Positions 35,561 to 48,100 of a DNA stretch of 64,000 nucleotides are shown piece after piece. The DNA is taken from assembly GCA_030490835.1 (NCBI GenBank), contig CM059977.1, forward strand, positions 35,051,676 through 35,115,675. Direction: 5' to 3'. Positions within the stretch are counted from its first letter, which is position 1. Each line of letters starts with the position of its first letter. The notes under the pieces were generated by a model that was not told the origin of the DNA, searched no databases, and saw only the letters and a program-made list of their open reading frames with translations. Origin of the DNA: Annona cherimola. Its lineage: Eukaryota; Streptophyta; Magnoliopsida; Magnoliales; Annonaceae. The position numbers and the translations under genes are program-made.

Positions 35561-36239
35561 TACATTTTTAACCTAAGTATGAAAGACTCGAGAATTTGAT
35601 TAAATTGACAAAAGATTTTAGCTTAATTGTTAATTAAGATAGGGCCAAAATACTTCCAGACACTGGAATCTCCACTATTGTCGGTAGCATTTGACTTAGA
35701 ATTTATATTAAGCACTAATTTTAAAGTAATTTCAGTCGGGATGATTGATTGAGTTGTAAGTTTTTACAGAGAACAATGTGAAAAAGAAATTTCAGGATAC
35801 AATTACGACCTTTCGTCCATGCACATTTGGTTCGTGGTTCAAATCGAAGCACATTGCCCATGGAAATAAAAATATTAATGAAATACATTCACCTTGTGCC
35901 CCAAGAAACTAAGCTGGTCCAAAAAATTACACATCGGCCCCTTGAAAAAACTTTCGGCCAATTAATTAATTTTAGGATAAATTTTACTTGCACCTATTTT
36001 ACTCTTATTATGATAATTTTTTTTGATAAATGTTATGATGATAAGTTTTAAAATTTTCAAATATATTCATATATTTTGATTAAAATTACATTTATATTCA
36101 TATCATTAGGATTCTGTAAGGGATCGTTAGCTCACTTGGAAAATAACAAATATGCTTAAGTCCTAATATAACTTGGTAAAATTTGTTCAAAGTTAAAAAT
36201 TCACATGCAACTAATATATGATTATATAGTTGCAAAATA
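35561..36239. other. AT-rich DNA, no gene
   Basis: A GTGGTTCAAATCG near 35833 resembles a pol III B box but no A box or body can be supported. The open frame 35827-36051 has no recognised domain. Confidence 0.35.
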
Positions 36240-36620
36240 TCTTTTATACCTATAATATTTCACCAGAAATATCTTTTATACTCGTACTATTAAAACGAGT
36301 GTTATTTATACTTTTGAAAAGATGATTTTGCTCATTAAAATTTTTAATTAAAATAATTCAACCATAGAATAATTCAATTTATGATGACACATAAATTTTA
36401 TGATATCAAATGATTTAAGTAACATATTTGAGCTCAATCATTTCAATTATAAAAATTTAGAGGAGATAAAATCGTACTTTCAATTAGGTAGAAAATGATT
36501 ATTTTTATGTGTTGGTATAAAAGAAATTTAAAGTAAAATTTTATAGTATAAAAAGAATTTATGAAATATTATTGAATATAAAAAGAATTAAAGATAAATA
36601 AGGTGGGTTAAAAGATAAAT
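36240..36620. repeat. Mutator-like foldback MITE (ATCTTTTATAC type)
   Basis: Long imperfect inverted repeats: the left arm has ATCTTTTATACCTATAATATTTC and the right arm has a GAAATATTATTGAATATAAAAAG-like complement; the centre is near 36430. A relative with about 230 bp arms lies at 44625-45108 in the cyclase intron 1. Confidence 0.6.
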
Positions 36621-36785
36621 TTTCTCTCTGACAGTGAGGCCACTATATATGCGACAGTGAGGCCACTATCTACGCAACGGACTTTTAATGTGCCACCACC
36701 CGCCATAATAAAAACGACGGCTGCAGGATATTTTCTCTTGAAATCCGAGCAACATGAGACTCAAAACCCACACAGTCGCGCGGAC
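36511..36785 (+). repeat. Segment duplicated at 38820-39070
   Basis: From the right arm of the foldback element through GTGAGGCCACTATA, a TGCCACCA block, GCCATAATA, GCTGCAGGAT and ATGAGACTCAAAACC, this segment resembles 38820-39070 in the same order and orientation. Inside it a 23 bp unit (AGTGAGGCCACTAT...) is itself duplicated at about 36634-36679. Confidence 0.75.
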
Positions 36786-37070
36786 AGAAACGAAGGGGAC
36801 GTTTCGGAATTGGTCACGGCAAACCTGGGATAGGAGATGTGATGGCACGGATTTTGAGATTTATTATTTCACAATTAATCATTCTATTTTTTCATTTTTA
36901 TCTATTTTTTTTTTATCATTTTTCCTATCAACTACCTTCCAACAAATCTATTTATTTTAACTTTATTCCTATTATTTCATATCAATCACATAATTTTTAA
37001 AATATTTTATTTTTTATTCCCACCAAATATCACATTTTCTACCACTTTCATATTCCAAACATCTCCCGAT
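36786..37070. repeat. Family D Tourist-like MITE, degraded
   Basis: The interior matches the complement of the 24691 element: a CAATTAATCATTCTATTTTTTC-like block, CCTATCAACTACCTTCC, CAACAAATCTATTTATTTTA and TTTTTAAAATATTTTATTTTTT. The ends GGGGACGTTTCGG and CCAAACATCTCCC are imperfect. Confidence 0.65.
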
Positions 37071-37111
37071 TTGCGCCGACTGTAAGTAGACGAGCGGCGC
37101 TCGGTTGGTTA

Positions 37112-37422
37112 TTTTTTTTTTATTGGAATATATTTTACATACATCTCAATACATATTACACTGAAGGTATGAGATATTCTTATAAATCTAGGTATGAGAT
37201 ATTCTTATAAATCTTGAGACACTGCTCCACCAAATAATTAGGAAGACACAGCTTCCAACAACTAAATGGGAGACCACCGCTCCCACAAACAACCGGACGA
37301 AAGACCAAGCTCCCACTAATAATTTTCTTCATTTCTGGCCGAAATCCCATTCGAACCAGTGACCAGTGCTGCTCGTATTCTTATAACACTGGCGCTGACC
37401 AACCAAGCCGTGCTCGGTGGGT
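37112..37422 (-). mobile_element. tRNA-derived SINE, copy 2, 16 bp target duplication
   Basis: On the minus strand it reads CGAGCACGGCTTGGTTGGTC (A-box region), a TGGTTCGAATGGG B box, the same body as 27810-28117 (TGGTCTCCCATTTAGTTG, GTCTTCCTAATTATTTGG) and an A-rich tail. A perfect 16 bp duplication, GGCGCTCGGTTGGTTA, lies at 37096-37111 and 37423-37438. A 25 bp internal unit (GGTATGAGATATTC...) is duplicated at about 37168-37217, a feature not found in copy 1. Confidence 0.9.
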
Positions 37423-37597
37423 GGCGCTCGGTTGGTTACTTGAATGCGCTTTAAATGCCAAGTGTGTCATCGTTTGGCTATTTCAATGTGCTTTAAACGC
37501 TACGTGTGTCGGTTAGATTTTCAATTCTAGATGTTAATTGTACGATGTACTTAGATTTCTTCGATTTTTAATTCTAGACGTTGATTGTACGATGTAC

Positions 37598-38207
37598 TTA
37601 GGGGACGTTTTATTAATAGGGTGTGGGAAATGGACGCCGATCGCCCCGCAAGCATGCAACGTTAATGTTTGTGGGCACATATACTTATTTTTTTATTTTT
37701 TTAAATTTTTTTTATAAAACTGTTAATATAAGTATATTTAACATATTTATAAATTTTTACCTAAAATACTACTGATTTTCAAAAATAAAAAATAAATATC
37801 TAAAATATTCTAAAAATGGTAAAAATTTATACACATATTAAATACATATAGATTAACAATATTGTAAAAAAAATTAAAAAAAATTAAAAAATAGGTGTAT
37901 GCGCCCGGGAGCATTGAGCACTGCATGTTCTTGGCGCATACGATCGACGTCGATGGGAAATATGGGAGGAAAACAGTGGGGGCACGGATGTCAAGACACC
38001 TCATTAATCAATCAATCATCATATTTTTCCACTTTTATTCTTATATTTTAATCATTTTTCCTATCAACTGCCTTCTAACAAACGTATTTATTTCAACTTT
38101 ACCCCTATCATTTCATATCAATCACACAATTTTCAAAATATTCTATTTTCTACTCCCACAAAATACCATATTTCCTACAATTTCCACCTTCCCAAACGTG
38201 CTCTTAG
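37598..38207. mobile_element. Family D MITE interrupted by a foldback MITE
   Basis: The outer ends are TTAGGGGACGTTTTATTA and CCCAAACGTGCTCTTA; the interior from 37980 to 38190 is the family D interior. A foldback MITE occupies about 37634-37936, with tips GACGCCGATCG and CGATCGACGTC and fold-back AT arms, and near-duplicated flanks containing TGGGAAAT. The foldback element is the younger of the two. Confidence 0.65.
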
Positions 38208-38229
38208 ATTTCTAAATATTTTGAATATT

Positions 38230-38830
38230 TTGATATCATTAAAGTTGCGTGAAATGTGGTAAAAAATATGATATTTTAAAAATTGTGTAATCGATATGAA
38301 ATGATACGAGTAAAGTTTGAATAAATACGTTTATTGAAAAGTAGTTATAGGGAAAATAATTGGAATGTGAGGTTAAAAGTGAAAAAATATAATAATTAGT
38401 TGATTAATAAGGAGCCTTGAAATTTGCACTCTTCTCATTTCCCACCCACATTTCCCACAACCTGTTACCAAACAAGTCCTAAGGCGAAACGCTTCGACGA
38501 GTATGTAACTAGATGCAATGCATTGGGTTCCACTTGGGTGGGAATTCAAAGCAAGGTAAAGTTTGGTAATGTAAAAAATTGTAGGGTCGTGGGAAAGGGT
38601 GAGAAATGAAAAAAATAATTTAAAAAGTGTATGATTGATATGAAATGATAAGGATAAAGTTAGAATAAATAGAATTATTAGAATGAGAAATGATTGAAAA
38701 ATAACAATAAAAGTGAAAAAAATATAATTAATAGAAGAAAAAATCATTGGTTGGAAAATGTGTCATCAATACTATTCTTATGATTTACCATGTAGTTTCA
38801 CAGTTGGCAATTGCCAAACATGCCATAAAA
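38230..38830. repeat. Two further family D MITE copies
   Basis: One copy spans about 38240-38480 (ending CCAAACAAGTCCTAAGG), the next about 38548-38822. Both contain GATATGAAATGATA and AAAGTGAAAAAA blocks of the family. Target duplications cannot be fixed. Confidence 0.6.
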
Positions 38831-39070
38831 TTTTATGGTATAAGAAGAATTTGTGAATTATTATTGGATATAAAAAGAATTAAAGATAAATATGGTGGGT
38901 TAATGATGAATTTTCTCTCCAATAGTGAGGCGACTATATAAGCAACACACTTTCAATATGCCACCAAATGCCATAATACAAATAAGGAAGGAATAATATC
39001 ATTAGATGAATACCACACACGCCGTAATACAATGATTGCTGCTGGATTTCGTGCAAAATGAGATTCAAAA
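38820..39070 (+). repeat. Second copy of the 36511-36785 segment
   Basis: It carries the same ordered blocks as 36511-36785 (AATATAAAAAGAATTAAAGA-type block, GTGAGGCGACTATA, ATGCCACCAAATGCCATAATA, GCTGCTGGAT, ATGAGATTCAAAACC). It has an extra ~50 bases with a CACACACGCCGTAATAC block. Confidence 0.75.
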
Positions 39071-39079
39071 CCTAGCGTC

Positions 39080-39390
39080 GGTGCACCTAAATTTTTTTTG
39101 AAATTTTTTATACAATTATTAATTTATGTGTATTTAATATGTGTTATCAATTTTTACTATTTTTAGAGACTTTTAGATATTTCTTTTTTATTTTTCAAAA
39201 TCAATAACATTTTCGTAATTCATAAATTACAAAAATGCTACCAATTTTAAAAAATAAAAAATAAATATCTAAAAGTATCCAAAAATAGTAAAAATTGACA
39301 CTATATTAAATACACCTAGATTAATAGTTGTATAAATTTTTTTAAAATAAAATATTAAAAAATGGGTTTTTGCACTCGAGCTACCCTGTA
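39080..39390. repeat. Foldback MITE of the 11905-type family
   Basis: AT-rich inverted arms centred near 39225 around a CATTTTCGTAATTCATAAATTAC block. The tips (CGGTGCACC and TTTGCACTCG) are degraded relatives of the GTGCACC ends. Confidence 0.6.
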
Positions 39391-39409
39391 TCATGATCTG
39401 TATATATAG

Positions 39410-40490
39410 AGAAATATTCAGGTTCAACTTTACTGCATCAAAAATAAGGTGTGGTTATCTCAAAATGGGTCCTACATGATCATAAAATTATAATCTACTT
39501 TACCAATTATATTTAGAATTATGTATTCTATTGCAATACGAATTTTCATCCCACTTGGATATGTGTATGGACCTTATTTGAAAATGGTACAAATTCAACA
39601 TAATAAAATAGTTTGACGTAAATAATAACTTTAAAGTTGTTTTTTCAATATTTAAACCATTGACTATAAAATTTATATATAGATAAATGATTGTATAATA
39701 TATCAATAATTTAAGCACATGTGAGAGTCATTTTGGGCTAAATGCACCATTAATTACAGTGCAGGCAAATGCACAAGAAAGATTCTTATATACATTTGCC
39801 TGCATCATAATTAATGGTGCATTCGGCCCAAAATGGGCCCCATATGTACTTAAATGTATTGATATTTTTTACAATCATTTATCTATATATAAATTTTATA
39901 GAAAATAATTGACATGTTGAAAAAACAACTTTAAAGTATTATTTATATCAAATTATTTTATTATGTTGAATTTGTACCAATTTCGAATGGGGTCCATATA
40001 CATCCAATTGGGATACAAATTAGTATGATAATAAAATACATAATTCTAAATATAATGTGTAGAATATATTATAATTTTATGATCATGTAAAGCCCATTTT
40101 GAGGTAACTACACTGTAATTTTGGTACAGTAAAGCCGTACCTTAATATATATAAGAATCTTTCCAGTGCACTTAAATATATTGGTACTTTATACAGTCAT
40201 TTATTTATATATAAATTTTATAGTAAATGATTTACATGTTCAAAAAACAACTTTAAAGATGTTATTTATATCAAATTATTTTATTATGTTGAATTTGTAT
40301 CATTTTTAGTTGGGGTCCATACACATATCCAATTAGGATGAAAATTAGTATGTTAATAGAATACATAATTCTAAATACAATTAGTTGAGTAAATTATAAT
40401 TTTATGATCATGTGAGGGACATTTGGAGGTAAATGCACCATAATTATGATTCAGTGAAGCTGAACCCGAATATTTTTTTCTCTCTCTATA
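39410..40490. repeat. Family A MITEs forming a long hairpin, plus a third copy
   Basis: Bases about 39428-39772 and 39794-40150 are inverted relatives separated by about 20 bases, so the whole forms a hairpin with arms of ~345 bp. The inner tips read GCAGGCAAATG and CATTTGCCTGC. A third copy in the second orientation lies at about 40170-40485. Outer ends meet TATATA runs (39399-39406, 40144-40151, 40485-40494). Confidence 0.75.
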
Positions 40491-40835
40491 TATATGCACA
40501 CACAACAAGTCATCTATATTACAAATCATTACATGTATACTACTCAACATGGAGGACCCAAATAACGCTCAAACTAACAAGTACGGCTCAAACTCACGAC
40601 TTGTGAGTTGTGAGTATAAAGCAAGATAAGATGGTAGACGAAAGATTAAAAAAAATTATTCCAAAAATGTTGAAAAATTAAAAAGTTTTATGTTATATGA
40701 TAGAGAAAATTTTCACCCATCTCACACTCTTGGTCACGCAAAAAATATTATAATTTTCTTTTAGAATCTTGTGAAAATATAATGAAAAATTTTAAAAATA
40801 ATAAGATTTTGATATATGAAATAAGTGCTCTGTTT
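40491..40835. other. AT-rich DNA, no gene
   Basis: I see neither coding exon nor an intact element in this stretch. Confidence 0.4.
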
Positions 40836-41295
40836 TAGGTTATATAGAAGTGGACTTGATCGTTGATGAAAAATTCAATTCATTCATCATGTTTAATATC
40901 ATTTATTTAGTTAAAATACCAAATTTCATCAAAATCAAGCATGTAAATGGGCCACATTTGCTCAAAAATATATTTTTATATGTAAATTATGAAAACACTT
41001 AATCCATTTACACATGTATTAAAATATAATAATACTTTATAAAATTATTTATCAATATATAATTGATATTTTTGACGGTTACATGTCGAAAATAACTTTA
41101 AATTATCAAATCATTTTATTACATTGATTTCATATAATTATAGATGAAAACTATATACAATAATATTGAACAAATGAGAGTGTTTTCATGATAATATAGA
41201 TAATACTAAATATAATAGATAAAGTAAATTTTCCATTACCATTGAGATTTTAAAAATGAAAAAAATTACATAGAAAATAAGTGTCACAGAAGCCG
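40836..41295. repeat. Family A2 MITE copy
   Basis: It shares with 22345-22860 the blocks TTTAATATCATTTATTTAGTT, AATTATGAAAACACTTAAT, AAAATATAATAATACTTTAT and the ATTACATAGAAAATA end. It is uninterrupted. Confidence 0.6.
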
Positions 41296-41564
41296 AGCCT
41301 ATCAAATAAATACATAGGAACGAAGAACAAAAGGTTGCTATAGCTTAGCTATGTCAACCACTACGTGATCAGTATTCTTTTTGTCAGGGCTTGTTTGAAT
41401 TTATTTCTTTAGTACCAATGCACCAACATTTTATGCTCATAATTAAATGCCCGATGGTTCCTTTGGAAAAACAGCAAAAAAAAATTTTAATATTAAAATT
41501 AGTGCCTCATTAAAAAACTATTTTACTTAAACCTATATACTTTCCGGGTTTTGTTTCAATGCAC

Positions 41565-41890
41565 GGCTAGAAATTCCATTTCTTTAATTTTTTCTAAATT
41601 TTTAAATAAAACTCTTAATCCGTGGTAATAAATTCTATAGTTTTCAAAAACTTGTATATATTTTTTATTTTTGAGAAAATAAGGGTATTTTAATCATTTA
41701 AAAAGTACTAAAACCCCCCACTTTTAAATATAAGAAATATATATAACTACGTTTTCAAAAATAGTAAAATTTAATTTACAGATTAGATATACATAGATTA
41801 ATTTGTTCAAAAAAATATATACATAGATTAAGAGTTTTATAAAAAAATTTAAAAAATATTAAAGAAAGTTTTAGCCAGTTACATTGAAAC
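41565..41890. repeat. Foldback MITE with TTTCAATGCA ends
   Basis: The left tip TGTTTCAATGCACGG and right tip TTACATTGAAACA are inverted relatives. AT-rich arms fold around TTTAATCATTTAAAAAGTAC near 41690. It lies about 250 bases upstream of the cyclase start codon. Confidence 0.55.
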
Positions 41891-42079
41891 ATCCTCCATG
41901 TTTTTTAACATATAGCAGCATCTTAATCACCTACTTAACCTCTTTTTCTATTATTATCTTCACGTTTCAAATGTTTGTTTACATTTTTTTCCTAAAACTG
42001 TCGGAATTTATTTTAACTTAGTTTTCTTTACTTCCTATGTTGCCCTTGCTATGTATCACATCGATCACTTACCACCCAC

Positions 42080-42161
42080 TTTAAATTAAATTTTTTTTTT
42101 TTTTCCCCTGGCTTTTCTATTTGCATCTGAGCAGATTTAAGTGACTACGGTGAGAGAGAGA
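42080..42161 (+). promoter_or_regulatory. Cyclase 5' leader with a strong candidate 3' splice site
   Basis: A run of T residues, CCCCTGGCTTTTCTATTTGCA and then GAGCAG (42129-42134) form a textbook polypyrimidine tract and acceptor, 27 bases before the start codon at 42162. This suggests an intron in the 5' untranslated region and an upstream non-coding exon. No convincing TATA box is seen close by; the splice reading is inference. Confidence 0.45.
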
Positions 42162-45100
42162 ATGTGGAAGCTGAAGATTGCTGAAGGCAAAGATCCATGG
42201 CTGAAAAGTGGAAATAATTTCACTGGAAGGCAAGTATGGGAGTTTGATCCAAATCTTGGGAGCCCTGAAGAAAGGGATGCTGCTGAGAGGGCTCGCCAGA
42301 ACTACACGAAGAATCGGTTCCAAGTCAAGCACACTGCTGATCTGCTCATGCGAATGCAGGTTTGCTTGAGTTGCCCGGAGTCCAGTTGTATGCTCTTGAA
42401 AGCATTGAGTCTCAACGTGTCAATGCTATCGGGTGCATATATCTATTTTTTTATTTTTTTGAACTTTTTTTTATATAACTGTTAATCTAAGTCTATTTAA
42501 CATGTGTATTAATTTTTAAACTACTAAAATGCCACTGCACTGATTTTTAAAAATCCGAAAAAATGTCTAAAGATCTTCAAAAATTGTAAAAATTGATACA
42601 CATATTAAATATACTTAGATTAACAATTTCATGAAAAAATTTCAAAAAAATTTTAAAAAAGAAATCAGGTGAAAATGATTGCGAATTTATTTAGGAACAT
42701 TTACAAACCAAATTAAACACATTTTACACATCATAACGGGCAGTTTAAAAAAAAAAGTCCAAGTTTTTCGTGTTTTGCGCATCATGATATTTATAAAATT
42801 TTTGTTATGATTGAAATTATTTTTCCAAAGTCGTAGAGATATTTCTAAATTCTAAAGAAAGCATACATAAAAAGATAATTAAGATATTTAGAAAAGAATG
42901 TGGAAAAATACTGAAAATAGTTTTTTCAATCGCCAGACACACCCTTTCCTAAGTAAAATTGGAAAAAGTGGGCACTTTCGTAAAGTCGATAGTCATAGGT
43001 GAAAATACCAAAAAGTTAGAGGCAATAAGTGACAAAAAAAATCATATCAACTAAATCAGACTCACGCACCAAAACTAAATCAGATTCAGAGAATCAGCAA
43101 TTAAAATTGTATCGTCCTAAACGCTTATTTTAAAATTTTTTGAACGCTATAGTTCAATTGGATGTTTATTAAATTAGTGCTTGGTCATGCATTCAGAACA
43201 TTGATTTGTGGGAAACTTATACCCTTTAATCATGCTAATGGTAAACGTTTAAAATATTCTATAAATTTGGGACTTGGGAGTAATGCAAATTCAAAATTGA
43301 GAGGGTAAGCGGGTTATTTGCATAAGTGCCATGCGGTTGGATATATTTGCATTTTGTTGATTTGGTACACGAGTTATATTTCATTTGATATTATAGTGCT
43401 CTCAATTTTTAAGGGAAGACCCAAAGCTCTCACTTATTTTAGAATAGATCAAGCACCCACCTATACACAAGAGACTAAGCTTTCACCAATCAGACCTCCT
43501 ATGACTGAACTCGAACTTAAGATCTCATGGCCAATGAATTAGTCTTGATCAATTGGTTGAAGGATATGTTTGCACTTACTCTTACAAAGTTTGCACTTTT
43601 GTAAAGCGTACCCTTAAATTTAAATGAGAAATGATCCTGTTAGTACGAGTTAAGTAAATTTTTCACTTAGTTCATTTTGAAAAACTCATTTATAACACTT
43701 TTTTTAACATTTTTTCTTCGTACACTTGGTTATCTAAGTGTATGTAATATATAAATAAAATTTTACCATTTATGGAGATATGTGTATATTTTTTTGAGAT
43801 TTTTAAAGATAGAGATATTTTAAGGGTGTGTTTAGTAATAGATTAAAAATGTCAACTTAAAATTTTTCAATTTAAAACTTTTCACTCTCTACAACTATCA
43901 TATTTTTTAATCATTTTTTCACATTTTCCTATACAACTATCCTACTTTTCAATCATTTTCACACAACTACCAACACACCTAACTTATCTATTTTAACTTT
44001 ATCATCTTTACTTCTTATCGTTACCCTAATCATATCATATTGTTTAATAACTTTTACTCTCCAAAACTTTTTATCAAAAGTTTTATCCATTCTTAAACAC
44101 ACCCTAAATACGTATATAAATATAGATGTTTAAATTTTTTTAAAAATATATACACATTTTCATAAATGGGAAAAACTTGGATTATATGTTAAATCCATTT
44201 AGATAAACAAGTGTATAAAGAAAAAAAGTAAAAAAGTTTTGTAAAAAAGTTTTTTTAAGATAGATTAAGTGAGACATTTGAATAAGCTGGGCTAGTAGGG
44301 TCATTACTCTCGTAACTTCTTTGCATAAAGGTGGTAACTAGTAAAATTTATTCGTTTTCGTTTCTTTTGTTATTTGCATGGATGCCGCTATATTTCGGCA
44401 TGATGCCGTGGCATAATAAAATTTTCCTATTTTGCACTGATAGCCGTGAAGGTTTACGAAGTTTTAGTAAGGCGCAATAAATAGGAATGGATTTTCCCTA
44501 CTCCATGTTTACGCTTTGTTATTGTCATGAATTATTTGACATTGTAACTATTTTTTTTCTTGCAAGTATACAACTACTTTATAATGTCATATCATATGAT
44601 TCTCTTTTTTTAATATTTAGGTAAAATTTCTCTCATGTCAATAACATTTGCCCATAATTCCTTATTTATCCATAATATTTCATAAATTCCTCCTATACCT
44701 ATAACATTCCATCCTAAATTCCTTTCATGCCTATGCCATTAATACAAATGTTATTTATCTTATTGAAAATATGATTTTACCCATTAAAAAATTTTAATTG
44801 AAACAATTTAACCTTAACATGACTCAATTAATGATAGTAAATCGTCTATGTATGATATTAAATATTTTATGAGTCATATTAAAGTTGAATTATTTTAATT
44901 ATAAAATTTTTAAAATGATAAAATCGTCTTTTCAATAGGATAGATAATAGTTGAGATAATGACGTGAGTATAATAGAAATTTATGATAAAATGTGATAGA
45001 TATAAGAAAAATTTGTGAAATACTGTGAGTATATTAGGAATTAAGTGCAAATGTTGAGGATATAAAAGAAATTCTCCATAATGTTTATTATATTCGTACT

Positions 45101-48100
45101 TTTTTATTCCCTTCAATTAGGAAGTGCAAAACTCTTTGTTAAAGATCAATTGGTAATGGACACCACCGCTGTTGGCGCCGTGGTAGTCACGCGGGCTTTT
45201 CATGCCCATGAACCGGTATCAAATCTCGGGTGGAGCAAGTGCTCATAGTCTACATGTAATCAAAAAAAGATCAATTGGTAATGGTGGTAATGAGGAGTTG
45301 AGGAGAAGAGAAGTTTTAAGAAGTATGAAAGCAATGTGATATAATTGAGATAAAGACAAAATAAAAGTATGCGATAAAGTCACTAAAATAAAGGAATAAA
45401 AATGAAAAAAAATTAAAGTGGATTGATAGTTAAAACATCAAATAATTTTTAGAAAAATATACCGTTGAAGGTTGGAAGTTTGCTTTAGCACCTCTTTTAT
45501 CAAAGGGAGCCTTAGTTCCTTGAACGCATGACCCACCATAGACACGGTCCAAAAAAAAAGAGGGTGTTGCAAAATGAATACTATGAATTTTGTATAATTA
45601 CATTTTAATATTTTGTAAAATTAATGATGTAATTAAGAAATCATTTAAAAAGAAAGCTTGAGGAGCACTCATCCAAAATCTGATAATGATTTTGTTGGGA
45701 CGAGACCCACCCTGGTGTATTAAAAATTCAATGCATTAGGCTGCAAAATCTCATTTTTTATATATATTTTTGAATTTTTTATAAGATTGTTAATATAGTT
45801 GTATTTAATCTATGAGTCAAAATTTACCATTTTTAGATATGTGTATATATATTTTTTGATTTTTTAAAAACAAGGGTACTTTAGCTATTTTAAAGTGATT
45901 AAAATACCCCTATTTTTTAAAAAATCAAAAAATATATTTATATATCTCCAAAAATTATAAAACTTAATACATAAGTTAAATATACCTATGTTAATAATCT
46001 TATAATTTTTTTAAAAAAAATATAAAAAATAAGATTTACACCATAGTGCATTGAAACATTTTAGAACAAATTCATCTAATCCCACGGGCTTTTTCATATT
46101 TTACTTGCTATTTCTGGTTTCCAAATAGAGTAGTGATTCAATGCACCATTGGTTTACCCATTTTTAAAAAGTCTTTGTTTTTAAAAAATCAAAAGTATAT
46201 ACATATTTTTAAAAATGATAAAACTTAATACATATGTTCCATACACTTAGATTAATAGTTTTATGAAAATAAAAAAAAAACTGGGTTTCCCACCCAACTT
46301 AATATTTATTTTTGATTTTTAAAATAAAACTTTTTATGGGGTGCAAAATGACTTAAATGCCCTTGAAATTGTATTATTTTTAAAAAATTAAAAATAAATA
46401 TGTAAATGTATTGTAAAATGGTAAAACTTTGTATATAGATTCAATATACTTAGGTAAACATGTTTATGAAGAAAAAAAATATAACTAATTCTAAAAATAA
46501 ACGAATGTTGTATTTTAGCCTAAAATACATCATGATGTATATAATCATACTTATTTATTTAATTCATGTATCAAAATTTACACTTGATGAAATTTACACT
46601 TATATTGTTTGTGAATTTCAAAAATCAATAATTTTGGAGGGTAAAAATGACTTAAACACTCAAACAATTACTAATTTTTAAATGCATAAAAATATATAAA
46701 TATCCAAAAATTGTAAATGAGTATAAATTAAATACATTTGAGTAAACATTTTTGAAAAATTTTTAATGAGTTAATTTCAAACACGGCCATAATTTGTACT
46801 CATCCTTACATATATTGGAGTAATATTTCAATGTATCTGGTGCAAATTTCATTTTTCAAAATTATTATTATTATTTTTTATAAAACTGTTAATCTATATG
46901 TAATTAATTTATAAACCAAGTTTTATCATTTTGGAAATGTGTATATATTTCTAGACTTTTAAAAATATGAGGATTTTAATTATTTTAAATGACTAAAATA
47001 CCCTTATTTTTAGAAAATAAAAATATATACATATTTTTAAAAATAATAAAACTTAATATACAAGTTAAATACACCTAGATTATTAGTTTTATAAATTTCA
47101 AACATTTTAAAAAATTGAATTTTGCACCAAGATGCATTGAAATTTAAATGTGTCCGGATGCATTGAAACATAACTCTTATTGCCACTTATTTATTGAAAA
47201 AATAGTATAAATAACTATATATTTTATAGTTAATTACAAATATGAGAATGTCATTAAGTTATGTTAGATAACATGATAAAAAAATTTAAAATAACAAATT
47301 TGTTTGCCATCTCTTTTAAAAGAGACGACGTATGAGTATAAGAGTAGTTGAGGCCCTTGTTATTTTCTATTTTTTTTAATTTTGTTTTGTTGAATTTTTT
47401 ATAATATACAATTGGATCAACTTCTTTTGAGGAGTAATTTTGTAACTTTATATCACCTTTAATGTCAATAATATCATTGCTATATTTAAAAGAAATGATC
47501 TTGTTAACCCCGCTAAGCAAATGACTTGCACAACCCACCTAACAAATTCATTTACAATATTTTTTTCAATTTTTTTCTTTGTACACTTGTTGCCTACAAC
47601 TATCAAAAATTCCAAAAAAAAAAAATACACATGTCTAAAAATAGTAAAATTTAGTTTATATGTTAATATATTTAAATAAACAAGTGTACAGGCGAAAAAG
47701 TAAAAAAAAATGTGATAAATGAGTTTTTTTGACTTGGGGCAAGGGAGATATTTGCTTACCCAGTCAAATAGGATTGTTTCTCTATTTTTAAATTAAGAGT
47801 AAAATATATAGTCATTTATGTGTCTTTATAAATATATGGTCACCCCGGTGAATATGAGTCTAAATTGTAGTTATTGCTAAATGATTAAAATATTCTTATT
47901 TTTAAAAATTAAAAAATATATTTTCAAAAATAATAAAACTTGGCTTATGAATTAAATACATTTATGAAAAAATTTTCAAAAAACTTTTAAAAATGGGTTT
48001 GCAGTGAATCACTACTCTTATCCTGCGTGATCACGTTGGACGCACATATTGGAAGAGCAGCTCGTGCAAACGCTGAATAGAAGGTTGTGTTGACGATTCA

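Noticed and set aside
42141..42161. Earlier start of the cyclase at an upstream GTG
   Set aside because: MWKLKIAEG at 42162 is the canonical N-terminus of plant oxidosqualene cyclases; the upstream codons would begin at GTG.
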